64,000 bases of DNA from DASTHG01 sp035491895 (GCA_035491895.1 DATJJY010000060.1:11744-75743); one strand, 5' to 3'. Numbered from the stretch's first letter, positions 45,572 through 53,824 are shown. Translations and numbers: made by a program. The notes: generated by a model not told the origin, from the letters alone.

Positions 45572-46837
45572 CTAACGGTCACGCGTCTCCGGCGCTCGTT
45601 CGGCGGCATCCACCATTGACGCGAGCCGGGAGCGCTCGCGGACCAACCGGAGCTGGTCGCGCAGGCGGCCGCCGCGCAGCTCACCGCGCAGCACGAGACG
45701 CACGTAGCGGGGCAGCTTGGTGACCGCGTCGAACCACAGCCGCCGCCCAGCCTGCCACGGCTGGCCGCTCAGGTACCTGAGGAGACGATTGCGGACCCAG
45801 GCGAAACGCCGCTCGCCCGCAACCACCTGCTCCAATGCGTGCGGCAGACCGGTACCGGCGTTCCAGAGCTGTTCGAGGGCGATGCGCTCGATGTCGTCGG
45901 ATTCGCGGGTCTCCGGCAGGCCTCGAAACACTTCGGTCGGGATCGGCGCGTCGAGCAGCAGCTTCGCCACCCGGAACGACAGGCGCATCCATTGAGCGAC
46001 GCCGAGCCGCCGGTACTCGTCCACCTGCGCCGTCCACCGCCAGGCATCGCGCCAGCGCTCGATCAGGAGGCCGAGGTCGACGACACCGAGCAGGCCCGAG
46101 CGGAACAAGTGCCGGCGCGAGAGGTGCAGGGCGACATGCAACAGCAGGTCCTCGGGCGCGAGCACCCGCGCGGTGACGTCCCCCAGCGGGACCGTCGTGG
46201 CACGCGCCCAGGCGGCGGCGGCGAACGCCGGCGGTAGCTCCGCCCATGAGGGCAGCGCGCCGTGCAGCTCGAATAGTATCGGCGTCCCCGGTACTTCGAG
46301 CGCGCGGTCCTCGTCGCCGCCCGCCGCTCCAGGGGTCCAGCGCCCCTCGTAGGTGCGCCGCGGGAATTCAAATCCGGCGTGGCGCAACGTCTCCGCCGCC
46401 TGCTCGAGCTGGTCGGGTGGTGTCCACAGGTCCACGTCCTGCATCGGACGGAGTGTCGGATCCGGGTAGACGAGATGCGCCAGCGCCATCCCTTTCAACA
46501 CGACGACCGGTATGGCGGCGGCGTCGAGGGCTGCCAGGGCCCCGCGCAAGGCGCGCAGGCGCAGCAGGTGGGCCATTCCGTTGGCACGGCGGACGGCGGT
46601 GAGCCGGTCACGCACGTCGCTCGGCACGCGGTTCCACAGGTGAGCGCGCTCGAGACAGGCGATGAGGTAGGGCGCGAGACCGGGTCCGGCGCTGCGGCGC
46701 AGACGGTCCCAGTCGATATCGCCCGCGATGTCGCTATCGGAGTCGAACGATTCCCGTCGCAGCACTCGCACCAGGAGCTCCTGTTCCCGGTCGGGTATGC
46801 CTCCGAATTGCGGCCCATCGAGTGTCGCAGCCACCAA
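45572..46837 (-). CDS. Nucleotidyltransferase-family protein (NTP_transf_5 type)
   Basis: 421 residues. The core has VVVLKGMALAHLVYPDP then RPMQDVDLW; Lys115-Gly116 and the DxD pair Asp134/Asp136 are the usual nucleotide/metal site of this nucleotidyltransferase group. A helical C-terminal half follows. Such genes recur in lasso-peptide and related RiPP operons together with HprK-like kinases, where they extend phosphorylated peptides; that use here is inference. Last gene of the operon, six bases after the asparagine synthetase. Confidence 0.85.
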   Translation of the reverse strand: MVAATLDGPQFGGIPDREQELLVRVLRRESFDSDSDIAGDIDWDRLRRSAGPGLAPYLIACLERAHLWNRVPSDVRDRLTAVRRANGMAHLLRLRALRGALAALDAAAIPVVVLKGMALAHLVYPDPTLRPMQDVDLWTPPDQLEQAAETLRHAGFEFPRRTYEGRWTPGAAGGDEDRALEVPGTPILFELHGALPSWAELPPAFAAAAWARATTVPLGDVTARVLAPEDLLLHVALHLSRRHLFRSGLLGVVDLGLLIERWRDAWRWTAQVDEYRRLGVAQWMRLSFRVAKLLLDAPIPTEVFRGLPETRESDDIERIALEQLWNAGTGLPHALEQVVAGERRFAWVRNRLLRYLSGQPWQAGRRLWFDAVTKLPRYVRLVLRGELRGGRLRDQLRLVRERSRLASMVDAAERAPETRDR

Positions 46838-46843
46838 GGGAAG

Positions 46844-48790
46844 CTAGTCCAGCTGCACGCCGAACCGCTCACTCCACGCCGCGAGCCCGGCCAGCCACCA
46901 GGTCCGGTGTGGGTCGAGGGTGCGTGCGCGGCGAACCTCGCTCGACGCCACCGGTGGAAGCCGTGCAGCGGCAGCGAGCAGCCGATCCAGCGCGGGAAGC
47001 TCGGGAAGCCAGGTCCGGATCGGCACCTCGAACCCGATCTTGTCGGAGCGGTCGAGTATCGCGTCGGGGACGATGCCCCGCATCGCGGCGCGGAATACCG
47101 CTTTGCTCGAGCCATCGGCTTCGAGCAGATACTCCTCAGGAAGGGCGAGCAAGAACTCCGCGAGCCGCGGCGTGAGAAACGGCACGCGTTCTTCCAGGGA
47201 GTGCGCCATGGAGTTCCGGTCCTGGTAGCGGAGCTGCGCGGGAATGCTCCGCGCAGTCAGCGCGAGCCAGAGCGCTTCGCGCAGCACGTGCCGGCCGCGG
47301 GGGCCGCTCCACCACGGCGTGCGCGGGGCGAGCCCGTGGCGCCGCCCCCAGCGCCGGCTGATCCACGGTCGGTACGCGCGTCCCGAAGCGCGTAACGCCG
47401 TGCGGGTCCAGGAAGTCGGCAGCGCCATCGCCAGGCTGCGCAACACCGTGCCGCGCATCGCGGGGTCACCTGGCTGCCGGGCGCGGGAGAGCCGCCACAG
47501 CATCGCCACCGCCTCGCCCGGCGCGCCCTGGCGCAGCAAGGAGGCAAGGCGTGCGGGCCAGAAATAGCGATAGCCGGCGAGCAGCTCGTCGCTGCCTTGT
47601 CCACTCAGCAGCACTTTCACCCCGGCATCCCGGGCCAGCCGGCAGAGGCGGTACTGCGCGTACACCGCCGGCGTACGGAAGGGCTCGCCATGGGCGGCGA
47701 GGAGCGCGTCCAGCTCGCCGGCCCATTCCGCGGGGTGCAGCCGCACCTTGTGGGGGACGGCCCCGGCCGCGCCGTTCGCGATATCGATCCACGGCTCTTC
47801 GCTCCGCGCGCCATGGTCGCCGATGTAGCTGAACGTGTGGATGTCGAGCTGCGGGCCGCCGGCGGCGCGCATCGCCAGGGTGACCGAGGACGAATCCACG
47901 CCACCCGACAGGAGGACGCCGACTTGGACGTCGCTGCGGAGATGCAGCGCCACGCTCTCGAGAAACAGGTCGCGCAGCTGTACCGCCGCCTCGTCGAACG
48001 ACACTTCGAGGGTCCGGTCCAAATCGGGTCGCCAGTATGGGACCGGCGCGAGCTCGGCGGGCCGAGTCAGGTCCACCACGGCGTAGTGGGCAGCCGGGAG
48101 GGCGTGGACCCCCTCGTACATGGTATCGGCGCTATGGTCGGTGACGCCGGCGTCCAGGTAGTCGTGGACGCCCTGGGGGTGCGCGCGCACGTCACCGGCG
48201 AGCGCGGGCAAGAGTGGCGGAATCTCTGACGCGAACGCCAGCGTCTCGGATCGCACTACGTAATAGAGTGGCTTGATGCCGAAGGGATCGCGCCCCAGGA
48301 CGAGGCGGCCTGCCGCAAGGTCGAGGATCGCGAATGCGAACATGCCGACGAGCTTGGGCAGGGAATCAAGGCCCCATTCCTGAAAGGCTGTGAGCAGGAC
48401 CTCGGTATCGGAGCGGGAGCGAAAGCGCCGGCCGCGAGCTTCCAGCTCACGGCGCAGCTCGACGTAGTTGTAGATCTCGCCGTTCAGGACGACGGCGTGC
48501 CGGCCATCCTGAGACACCATCGGCTGGTGACCGCTCGGGGAGAGATCGATGATCGCCAGCCGTCGGCAGCCGAGGACGACGTTCGCGGCCCCCGGGAAGG
48601 GGTGGGGCGTTGCGAGCGAAGCGCGGCGACCCTCCCGATCGAGCGTGTACGCGCTCGTCTCACGCGGTGCGAAAACGAGCATTCCTGCATCGTCCGGCCC
48701 GCGGTGGGCCAGGGCGGCGAGTCTGCGGCCCATCTCCGCCACCAGGACGTCGCTCGACTCGCCGCTCACGAGCCCCGCGATACCGCACAT
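46844..48790 (-). CDS. Asparagine synthetase paralogue 1, glutamine-hydrolysing
   Basis: 648 residues from the ATG at 48790, required because class II amidotransferases need Cys at position 2 (MCGIAGLV). The glutaminase half is intact: RLAIIDLSPSGHQPM, LNGEIYNY and RSDTEVLL. The synthetase half has the ATP-PP loop LLSGGVDSSSV, EEPWIDIA, LLSGQGSDELLAGY, and DRSDKIGFEVPI. AsnB-type enzymes make an acyl-adenylate and amidate it; in RiPP loci they act on the peptide. It overlaps the S26 peptidase stop by one base and is one of three related copies in the locus. Confidence 0.92.
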   Translation of the reverse strand: MCGIAGLVSGESSDVLVAEMGRRLAALAHRGPDDAGMLVFAPRETSAYTLDREGRRASLATPHPFPGAANVVLGCRRLAIIDLSPSGHQPMVSQDGRHAVVLNGEIYNYVELRRELEARGRRFRSRSDTEVLLTAFQEWGLDSLPKLVGMFAFAILDLAAGRLVLGRDPFGIKPLYYVVRSETLAFASEIPPLLPALAGDVRAHPQGVHDYLDAGVTDHSADTMYEGVHALPAAHYAVVDLTRPAELAPVPYWRPDLDRTLEVSFDEAAVQLRDLFLESVALHLRSDVQVGVLLSGGVDSSSVTLAMRAAGGPQLDIHTFSYIGDHGARSEEPWIDIANGAAGAVPHKVRLHPAEWAGELDALLAAHGEPFRTPAVYAQYRLCRLARDAGVKVLLSGQGSDELLAGYRYFWPARLASLLRQGAPGEAVAMLWRLSRARQPGDPAMRGTVLRSLAMALPTSWTRTALRASGRAYRPWISRRWGRRHGLAPRTPWWSGPRGRHVLREALWLALTARSIPAQLRYQDRNSMAHSLEERVPFLTPRLAEFLLALPEEYLLEADGSSKAVFRAAMRGIVPDAILDRSDKIGFEVPIRTWLPELPALDRLLAAAARLPPVASSEVRRARTLDPHRTWWLAGLAAWSERFGVQLD

Positions 48791-49335
48791 CAGGACGTGG
48801 GGCCCCGCCCGCCCCGCAGCCGGGCGACCTGGCCGTATAGCCGGCGCGCCTGCATGGCTGCTGCCCGGGCGAGCGGTGGGTGGATCTCCAGCAGGGCCCG
48901 GATCGCGGCCTGGTTGATGGTCGCGACCAGTGCGCCGGGCCAGCCGCGGTGCGTCGGCGGCCCGACCGGCTGCCATACGTCGGCGTCGGCCCGGCGCCAC
49001 TCGGTTACGAGGCCGACGGCCCGCTCGATCGGAACCGGCGGATCGCATGTCGCGGACGCGTCGCCGCGGGTGATGAAGTAGCCGCGGGCGCGCCCCCCCC
49101 GGCCTCGCCCGACGAGCCGGTGGGCGACCAGGCCGCTCCCCTGCATGTACACGACGACGTCACCCGATCGGTAATCAGTCGTCTCGCGGCACGACAGCCG
49201 GATGCGAGCCCCCGGCGGCAGCGTCGCGCCCATACTTCCACCCTGGACTTGAGACTCGACGTGCGCATGCGTGTGCTTGAGGAGAGCGGCGATGGCGGAC
49301 AGGTCTTGGGGAGAAACGAAAGCCGCGGCGGTCAC
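48790..49335 (-). CDS. S26 signal-peptidase-like protein (Ser-His dyad type)
   Basis: 181 residues. The serine-protease core is visible: GGSMGATLPPGARIRL with Ser34, YRSGDVVVYMQ, VAHRLVGRG with His72, and YFITRGDAS. His rather than Lys as the general base is the SipW/ER signal-peptidase type. No clear membrane anchor. In a RiPP operon without a B2 protease it is the best candidate for removing the leader peptide. It overlaps genes on both sides (ATGA at 49332-49335, one base at 48790), so it is clearly part of the operon. Confidence 0.85.
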   Translation of the reverse strand: MTAAAFVSPQDLSAIAALLKHTHAHVESQVQGGSMGATLPPGARIRLSCRETTDYRSGDVVVYMQGSGLVAHRLVGRGRGGRARGYFITRGDASATCDPPVPIERAVGLVTEWRRADADVWQPVGPPTHRGWPGALVATINQAAIRALLEIHPPLARAAAMQARRLYGQVARLRGGRGPTS

Positions 49336-50090
49336 ACCTCACTGTTCCGGACCGCGGCGATTCGCTCCTGCGATTGCTGCACGGCGACCTCGACCTCGTG
49401 TTGCGCGAATCCGGCCTCGAGCCGCTCTTGCTGGGCGACGCCGTACTTGGTCACGCGCAGCCCGCCGTTGGCGAAGACCTGCTGGAATGCCGTCATCCCC
49501 TGCGTCAACGCCGCGGCCATCTTCAGCACGTTGCGCGGATCGCGCTCGATCTCGCGCCGGATCCATTCATTGGCAAACCGGATGTGATGCACCTCGTCCG
49601 CCTGCTGCTGCTCGAACAGCTCGGCGAGCTCGGTGTCCCCTTCGCGCCGCGCCTGGCCCAGGGCGTAGGTCGCGGCATCGAGCCCGTCCGCCTCGAAGCT
49701 GCGGTTCTGTACTGCGAGACGCCCGATCAGGTGCGGGATCTTCCCGAGAATGCGGTATTGGAAGTCGAGCACCGGGTACTGGCCGACGCGCCCACCCCGC
49801 GCGCTGAAGAGCCGCTGATACGCCATCGTGTGGCGCGCCTCGTCGAAGCACTGGCGCGCCAGCCACATGCGCAACGGCCATTCGACGTCGGGAAACTCGG
49901 TGAGATGGCGGGAGGCGTTCTCGAGCACGCTGCATTCTTCGTGCATCTGGCGATGCAGGAACTCCATCTGCCATTCCGGAGTGCCGTCCGGGTAGTTCTC
50001 GCACTCCACCCAGCGCCGCTTCACCACGAAGCGGGGCTCGCGCGCCGGGCCTTCTGCGAACAGCGCCGGATCGAGATCGGGCGTCGTCAC
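49332..50090 (-). CDS. Ferritin-like (DUF455-type) putative di-iron protein A
   Basis: 252 residues, all-helical. Putative iron ligands are spaced as in di-iron carboxylate proteins: Glu51/52 (HEECSVLE), Glu84 and His87 (DEARH), Glu133 (SFEADGLD), Glu166 and His169 (DEVHH). Fold matches ferritin-like DUF455 proteins, whose biochemistry is largely unknown but which belong to a superfamily of oxygen-activating enzymes. It overlaps neighbours on both sides by four bases. Related to the next gene upstream (50087), implying duplication. Confidence 0.85.
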   Translation of the reverse strand: MTTPDLDPALFAEGPAREPRFVVKRRWVECENYPDGTPEWQMEFLHRQMHEECSVLENASRHLTEFPDVEWPLRMWLARQCFDEARHTMAYQRLFSARGGRVGQYPVLDFQYRILGKIPHLIGRLAVQNRSFEADGLDAATYALGQARREGDTELAELFEQQQADEVHHIRFANEWIRREIERDPRNVLKMAAALTQGMTAFQQVFANGGLRVTKYGVAQQERLEAGFAQHEVEVAVQQSQERIAAVRNSEV

Positions 50091-50884
50091 TTGATCTGGT
50101 CCGGCAGAATCGAACGGAACCCGGCCTGCCGGAGCACCTCCAGCACCTCTTCACGTGTGAATTCCGCTTCCATCCGGCCCTCGACGTTCACCGCCGGGGC
50201 CTCCTTCGGTGGAATCACGATGCCGACCGTATTCACTTCGCCGGGTTTGGGGAGCAAGGCGCCGTTCACCTGACGCAGGTGCCGGATGGCCAGCGCCACC
50301 TTGAGCAGCACGCGCGGATCCTCTTCGGTGAGACGCTTGATCCAGCGGTTGGCGAACCGCACATGAGTGATCTCGTCGGCGAGAATCGCGTCGAACAGGT
50401 CGGCGGTCGTCGCATCGCCGTGCTGGCGCCACACGTGCCGCATCTGTCCCAGGATGTCGATGAGTCCGGCCTCGAACGTGCGATTCTCGACCGCCAGCCG
50501 CCCCGGCAGGTCATCGAGCATCAGCGTCACGCCCCACTCGAAGTTCGCGATCGGGAACTCGCCTTTCCGGCCACCGATCTCCCCCAGGCGGCGCAACAAC
50601 GACAACGCGTGCCGCGCTTCGTCGAAGCATTGGCGTGCCATCGCCAAGCGGAGATCCCACGGGGTTTCGGGGAAATCGACGAGGCTCTGAGACGCGATCT
50701 CGAGCACGCCGAGCTCGTTGTTCATCTGGCGGTGCAGCCGCTCGCGCCGCGAGGTGTCGGACATGTCGGGCCACTCGGCCATCTCGGCGTCGGTGTGGAC
50801 GACGGTGAAACAGGCTTCCCGCGCCGGGTCATTCCGCAGCGTGACGCCGCGAACGGACTTGGTCTCGACGACGCCGGCCTTCAT
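50087..50884 (-). CDS. Ferritin-like (DUF455-type) putative di-iron protein B
   Basis: 265 residues from ATG 50884, which overlaps the upstream gene by four bases. Shares with protein A the same helical layout and ligands: Glu57 (NNELGVLE), Glu89 and His92 (DEARH), Glu138 (TFEAG), Glu171 and His174 (DEITH), with the motif LHRQMxxExxVLExAS near residue 50. It has an extra N-terminal 25 residues and a C-terminal extension (EFTREEVLEVLRQAGF) that looks like an added helix. Two homologous di-iron proteins in a row suggest a hetero-oligomer. Confidence 0.85.
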   Translation of the reverse strand: MKAGVVETKSVRGVTLRNDPAREACFTVVHTDAEMAEWPDMSDTSRRERLHRQMNNELGVLEIASQSLVDFPETPWDLRLAMARQCFDEARHALSLLRRLGEIGGRKGEFPIANFEWGVTLMLDDLPGRLAVENRTFEAGLIDILGQMRHVWRQHGDATTADLFDAILADEITHVRFANRWIKRLTEEDPRVLLKVALAIRHLRQVNGALLPKPGEVNTVGIVIPPKEAPAVNVEGRMEAEFTREEVLEVLRQAGFRSILPDQIK

Positions 50885-51441
50885 CCGGCATCCACCGTTT
50901 GCGGTGCCGGGCGGAAGGCGGTCATCTCGGGGACTCGGGCGGCGACCCCGCGCAGCTGCTGCAACCAGTCGGCATCGCGCAACGCGAGATCGGGCCGCTC
51001 GGCCTGCACGGCGTCCCGGTCGGACTTGAGCCGCGTGTAATCGTGCAGGATGCGCTCGAGGATCCGAACCGTCGGCTCGTCCAGCAGGGGGTCGGTGCGC
51101 GAGAGGTAATCGCGGTAGCGGGACTCCAGGTCCACGATGAGGGCGTCGTAGAACCCCACCACCCGCCGGTTGGTCTCGCGCGTTGCGGCCAGCTGCTCCA
51201 GCACCCGCCGGTACGCGTCGGTCGGGGGAAGATCGAAGTGCAGGGCGGCTCGCAGATCGGGGGCGCGCCGGCCGAGCGCATCGGCGTGCTGCGCGAAATC
51301 CCAGATGTGGCGGCCGAAGAGCGTCTTCACTTCGAGCTCGGGCGTCGTGGGGACCCAGCGGGCGAGCGTTTCCATGAGAGTGACGGCGACGTGGCGATAC
51401 GTCCCGATGATGTCGGCTCGCTCGCGAACGGAGATTCCCAT
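50881..51441 (-). CDS. Small helical protein, possible third ferritin-like subunit
   Basis: 186 residues; ATG 51441 has GGAGGAG upstream. All-helical with His/Glu at plausible helix-bundle positions (Glu36 and Glu38, His45, His52 in LEVKTLFGRHIWDFAQHADALG; Glu129/His133 in LERILHDYTRLK). The sequence is distinct from A and B but of matching size and helix number. Stop and start codons overlap the genes on both sides. Working hypothesis only: partner or electron-transfer subunit of the di-iron proteins. Confidence 0.75.
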   Translation of the reverse strand: MGISVRERADIIGTYRHVAVTLMETLARWVPTTPELEVKTLFGRHIWDFAQHADALGRRAPDLRAALHFDLPPTDAYRRVLEQLAATRETNRRVVGFYDALIVDLESRYRDYLSRTDPLLDEPTVRILERILHDYTRLKSDRDAVQAERPDLALRDADWLQQLRGVAARVPEMTAFRPAPQTVDAG

Positions 51442-52430
51442 TACTCCTCCACGGTCTGCGCAATCAACGCCGCGGTCTCCTCGGGAGGCCCGGGTCGTAC
51501 AAGGTAGCACGGAACCCGGGCGATCAGGGAGGCGAGTCCCATCACGCGGCGCTCGCCGGCCATGCCCCACAAGCTGCAGGCGAGCGGCGTCAGGCGGCGC
51601 ACGTCGCTGCGGGCTGGAACCAGGCGCTCGAGGTGGGGCGTCGACGTGAACGGCTCGAGGAATACGATCGCCGCCAGATGGTGGGGAGGCGGCCGGTCGG
51701 CCGCTGGGAACAGGCGGCTCGCGGGCACGCGCCGTCGCACACTTCCATCCGGGAACTGTTCGTCGACCGATGGCACTCGCGCGAGCGCCTCCACCACGGC
51801 GGCCGCGGCGGGACCCGGCTTGATCGTGGCGCTGCGTCGCACCGGCACGAGCTCGAGGGAGGGGAGACGAACGCCGATCAGCTCATCGCCGAGGAACGCA
51901 TGCCCGAGCGCGGCCAGCGCGAGCGACAGCGTTGTTTTCCCGGTGCCCTTCTGGCCCATCAGCAGCACGCCGCTCCCGCACACGCGCACGGCCGCGGCGT
52001 GAAAGAAGACGACGTCGCGCTGCAATCGCAGCAAACGATTGACCGCGAGGTTCCCGATGAATCCCTGCCACGGCGTGCGCCGGTCGGCCAGCACGTGCGG
52101 CTCGGCGAACGCGAATTGCGGCCCGGCGCCGAACAACCGCCAGCCGGAGGCCGACAAATCGTGTTCCGAGTACCCGCGCTCCGGGAAGACGGTGAGCGCG
52201 AACGCGATGGGATCGAGCGGTTCGGGGTCCTGGAACGTGACGAGGACGAATGACGACGTCACCCGCACATCGCAGCGCACGTACGGATGGGCGTCCCCCG
52301 GGGCGGGGGACGCAACGGCGCACTCGCCGTACAGCTGCAGCACACGCTCGCGCAATGCCGCGTCGTCCGAGCGTAAAGCGAAATGCCCGTCGCCGACCCG
52401 GTACCATGCGACGGGATTCGCGACGGGCAT
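51441..52430 (-). CDS. HPr-kinase-like P-loop protein
   Basis: About 329 residues from ATG 52430 (GTG 52517 would add a Trp-rich tail overlapping the precursor gene). Beta-rich N-terminus, then LLMGQKGTGKTTLSLALAALG with Walker A at about residues 158-166, and a following FLGDELIGV (about 182) that matches the HprK catalytic Asp region. HprK-like kinases in lasso operons (PadeK/ThcoK type) phosphorylate a Ser of the peptide. The precursor here has Ser44-Ser45 near its end. Immediately downstream of the precursor gene. Confidence 0.85.
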   Translation of the reverse strand: MPVANPVAWYRVGDGHFALRSDDAALRERVLQLYGECAVASPAPGDAHPYVRCDVRVTSSFVLVTFQDPEPLDPIAFALTVFPERGYSEHDLSASGWRLFGAGPQFAFAEPHVLADRRTPWQGFIGNLAVNRLLRLQRDVVFFHAAAVRVCGSGVLLMGQKGTGKTTLSLALAALGHAFLGDELIGVRLPSLELVPVRRSATIKPGPAAAAVVEALARVPSVDEQFPDGSVRRRVPASRLFPAADRPPPHHLAAIVFLEPFTSTPHLERLVPARSDVRRLTPLACSLWGMAGERRVMGLASLIARVPCYLVRPGPPEETAALIAQTVEE

Positions 52431-52504
52431 TTCAAACACGGTCGCCCAGCGGGCGGTAGCCTCCGCCCACCATGGGCCCTGCGCGGAGCTGGTGCCTGGT
52501 CTCG

Positions 52505-52651
52505 CTACCCCCACCACGAAGAAGCAGCGGTCTGGATCTGGAATGCCTCCAGGATCGACTTCTCATCCATCAGCGTGATCTTCGGGGGCTCGTAGGTCGG
52601 CAGAGGCTTTACGCTGCGATCCGAGTCGTGTGTCATTGAGTGCATCCTCAT
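52505..52651 (-). CDS. Candidate RiPP precursor peptide
   Basis: 48 codons from ATG 52651 (ATGA overlap with pqqD); ATG 52636 gives 43 residues and has GAGG nine bases upstream, so either start is possible. Too short for usual gene calling. The leader carries YEPPKI (residues 20-25), the YxxPx(L/I) motif that PqqD-type B1 proteins bind in lasso leaders. A charged middle (MDEKSILEAF) follows, then the end FQIQTAASSWWG. The C-terminal part has Thr41, Ser44, Ser45 and two Trp, no Cys, and no Asp/Glu after Glu35. Position between pqqD and the kinase is the typical precursor slot. Confidence 0.72.
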   Translation of the reverse strand: MRMHSMTHDSDRSVKPLPTYEPPKITLMDEKSILEAFQIQTAASSWWG

Positions 52652-52926
52652 TGTTGGGCTTCCACTTCTACGATCGCCAGGCTCTGGAACTCTTCCAACG
52701 CTTTACGAACATCTCGCTCGGCGCCCGCTCTGTCAACACCCTGAAAGTGGGCGCAGATGGCGTCCGAGAGCTGCTCGGACGTGGCGGGTTGGGCGAGCTG
52801 TTCCCACAAGAACGCCGCGGTCGCGTTCAGCAGACAGAACTTCTTGATCCCTGGGTTATAGAGGATCGTTTCTTGTTGCATCGGGGCCGCTTCGACGGCC
52901 GGATTTCGCCGGAATCGGGTGCTCAT
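52648..52926 (-). CDS. PqqD-family peptide-binding protein (RiPP recognition element)
   Basis: 92 residues, the usual size. A beta-strand section (ETILYNPGIKKFCLLNATAAFLWEQL) is followed by helices (TSEQLSDAICAHF, AERDVRKALEEFQSLAIVE), matching the PqqD winged-helix fold that grips leader peptides. Analogous to lasso B1. There is no ribosome-binding site; a TTGACA promoter-like element places the predicted transcript start at the ATG, so translation may be leaderless. Eight bases after the hydroxylase stop. Confidence 0.9.
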   Translation of the reverse strand: MSTRFRRNPAVEAAPMQQETILYNPGIKKFCLLNATAAFLWEQLAQPATSEQLSDAICAHFQGVDRAGAERDVRKALEEFQSLAIVEVEAQQ

Positions 52927-52931
52927 TCAGC

Positions 52932-52960
52932 TAATCAAGCCGGACGAACGGGGGTGTCAA
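52932..52960 (-). promoter_or_regulatory. Candidate promoter for the PqqD gene and precursor
   Basis: Perfect TTGACA (52960-52955) and, 18 bases on, GATTAG ending four bases before the ATG at 52926. The same arrangement occurs ahead of the hydroxylase gene (53824). The -10 match is weak. Confidence 0.4.
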
Positions 52961-53789
52961 GAGCTTTTCGGCGCACCGCGTACCCGCGCCAGAGGTACCG
53001 GAACGGAGCGACGATTTGCGCGGGGAGGGATTCGGCCATGTCGAGCCCATCGACCCCGTAGCGCGACGGGCGCTTCGTCTCGACGGCGGTGCCGAAGAGG
53101 AAGTCCCAGAGCGACAGCATCTGTCCGAAGTTCTTCGTGTAGTAGCGCTCGTCGGTCGAGTGGTGTACGGCATGAAAGGCGGGGCTGACGAACAGCTTTT
53201 CGAGCGGTCCGTAGCGCCAGTCCAGCTCGGCGTGTTGCAGCACCTGGAAACCCGTCATGATGACGGTGAGGGGGAGCCACTGCCGCGTCGCGATCCCGAG
53301 GACGAGCTGGATGATGCCGAAGAACACGACGAAGTCGGTGATGAGTTTCTCGATCGGATGGCGGCGGTAGGCGGTGAACGTGTTGAGACGCTGCTGCGTG
53401 TGGTGCACGCTGTGGAACGCCCACAGGAAGCCCCAGCGGTGCTGGAGCCGGTGCAGCCAGTAGGTGAGGAAGTCACCGATCACCCACCAGCAGGCGAGCT
53501 GCAGCGGCCACGAGAGGCCGGTGAGGAGGTTCAGCTTCAGGAAATCGAGCCGGGGCTCGGCCAGGTTCGCGAGGGCGGCGAAGATCAGGACGTTGTAGAA
53601 GCCGCCCCAATAGAACAGCGTATACGCCGCGTCATTGAGGAAATGCCTCGTCCAATACCGCGCGCGGTCCGCACCGGCGCGACGCTCGCACACGTAGACG
53701 GCCACGAGAAACGGCAGCAGGTAGAGGATGGCACGCGCGGCGGAGCGCATGAGCTCCCAGAGGCGCAGCTGCATCACCACGTCGGCCAT
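52935..53789 (-). CDS. Fatty-acid-hydroxylase / sterol-desaturase family di-iron membrane enzyme
   Basis: 284 residues. Membrane helices at about 18-34, 48-65, 85-100 and 140-165. The eight-histidine signature is present in order: FLTYWLHRLQHR, FHSVHHT, and later FHAVHH, as in the FA_hydroxylase group of O2-dependent di-iron hydroxylases/desaturases. No sterol-specific motif is known to me. First gene of the main minus-strand operon. In this context the target could be a lipid attached to, or a side chain of, the peptide; not shown. Confidence 0.92.
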   Translation of the reverse strand: MADVVMQLRLWELMRSAARAILYLLPFLVAVYVCERRAGADRARYWTRHFLNDAAYTLFYWGGFYNVLIFAALANLAEPRLDFLKLNLLTGLSWPLQLACWWVIGDFLTYWLHRLQHRWGFLWAFHSVHHTQQRLNTFTAYRRHPIEKLITDFVVFFGIIQLVLGIATRQWLPLTVIMTGFQVLQHAELDWRYGPLEKLFVSPAFHAVHHSTDERYYTKNFGQMLSLWDFLFGTAVETKRPSRYGVDGLDMAESLPAQIVAPFRYLWRGYAVRRKALDTPVRPA

Positions 53790-53794
53790 TCCTC

Positions 53795-53824
53795 AAAATC
53801 CGCTGATGTGGTTGGCGCTGTCAA
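53795..53824 (-). promoter_or_regulatory. Candidate promoter of the main RiPP-like operon
   Basis: Perfect TTGACA (53824-53819), an 18-base spacer and GATTTT (53800-53795), five bases ahead of the ATG at 53789. A GAGG also precedes the ATG but is too close to act as a normal ribosome site, so leaderless start is possible. Confidence 0.45.
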
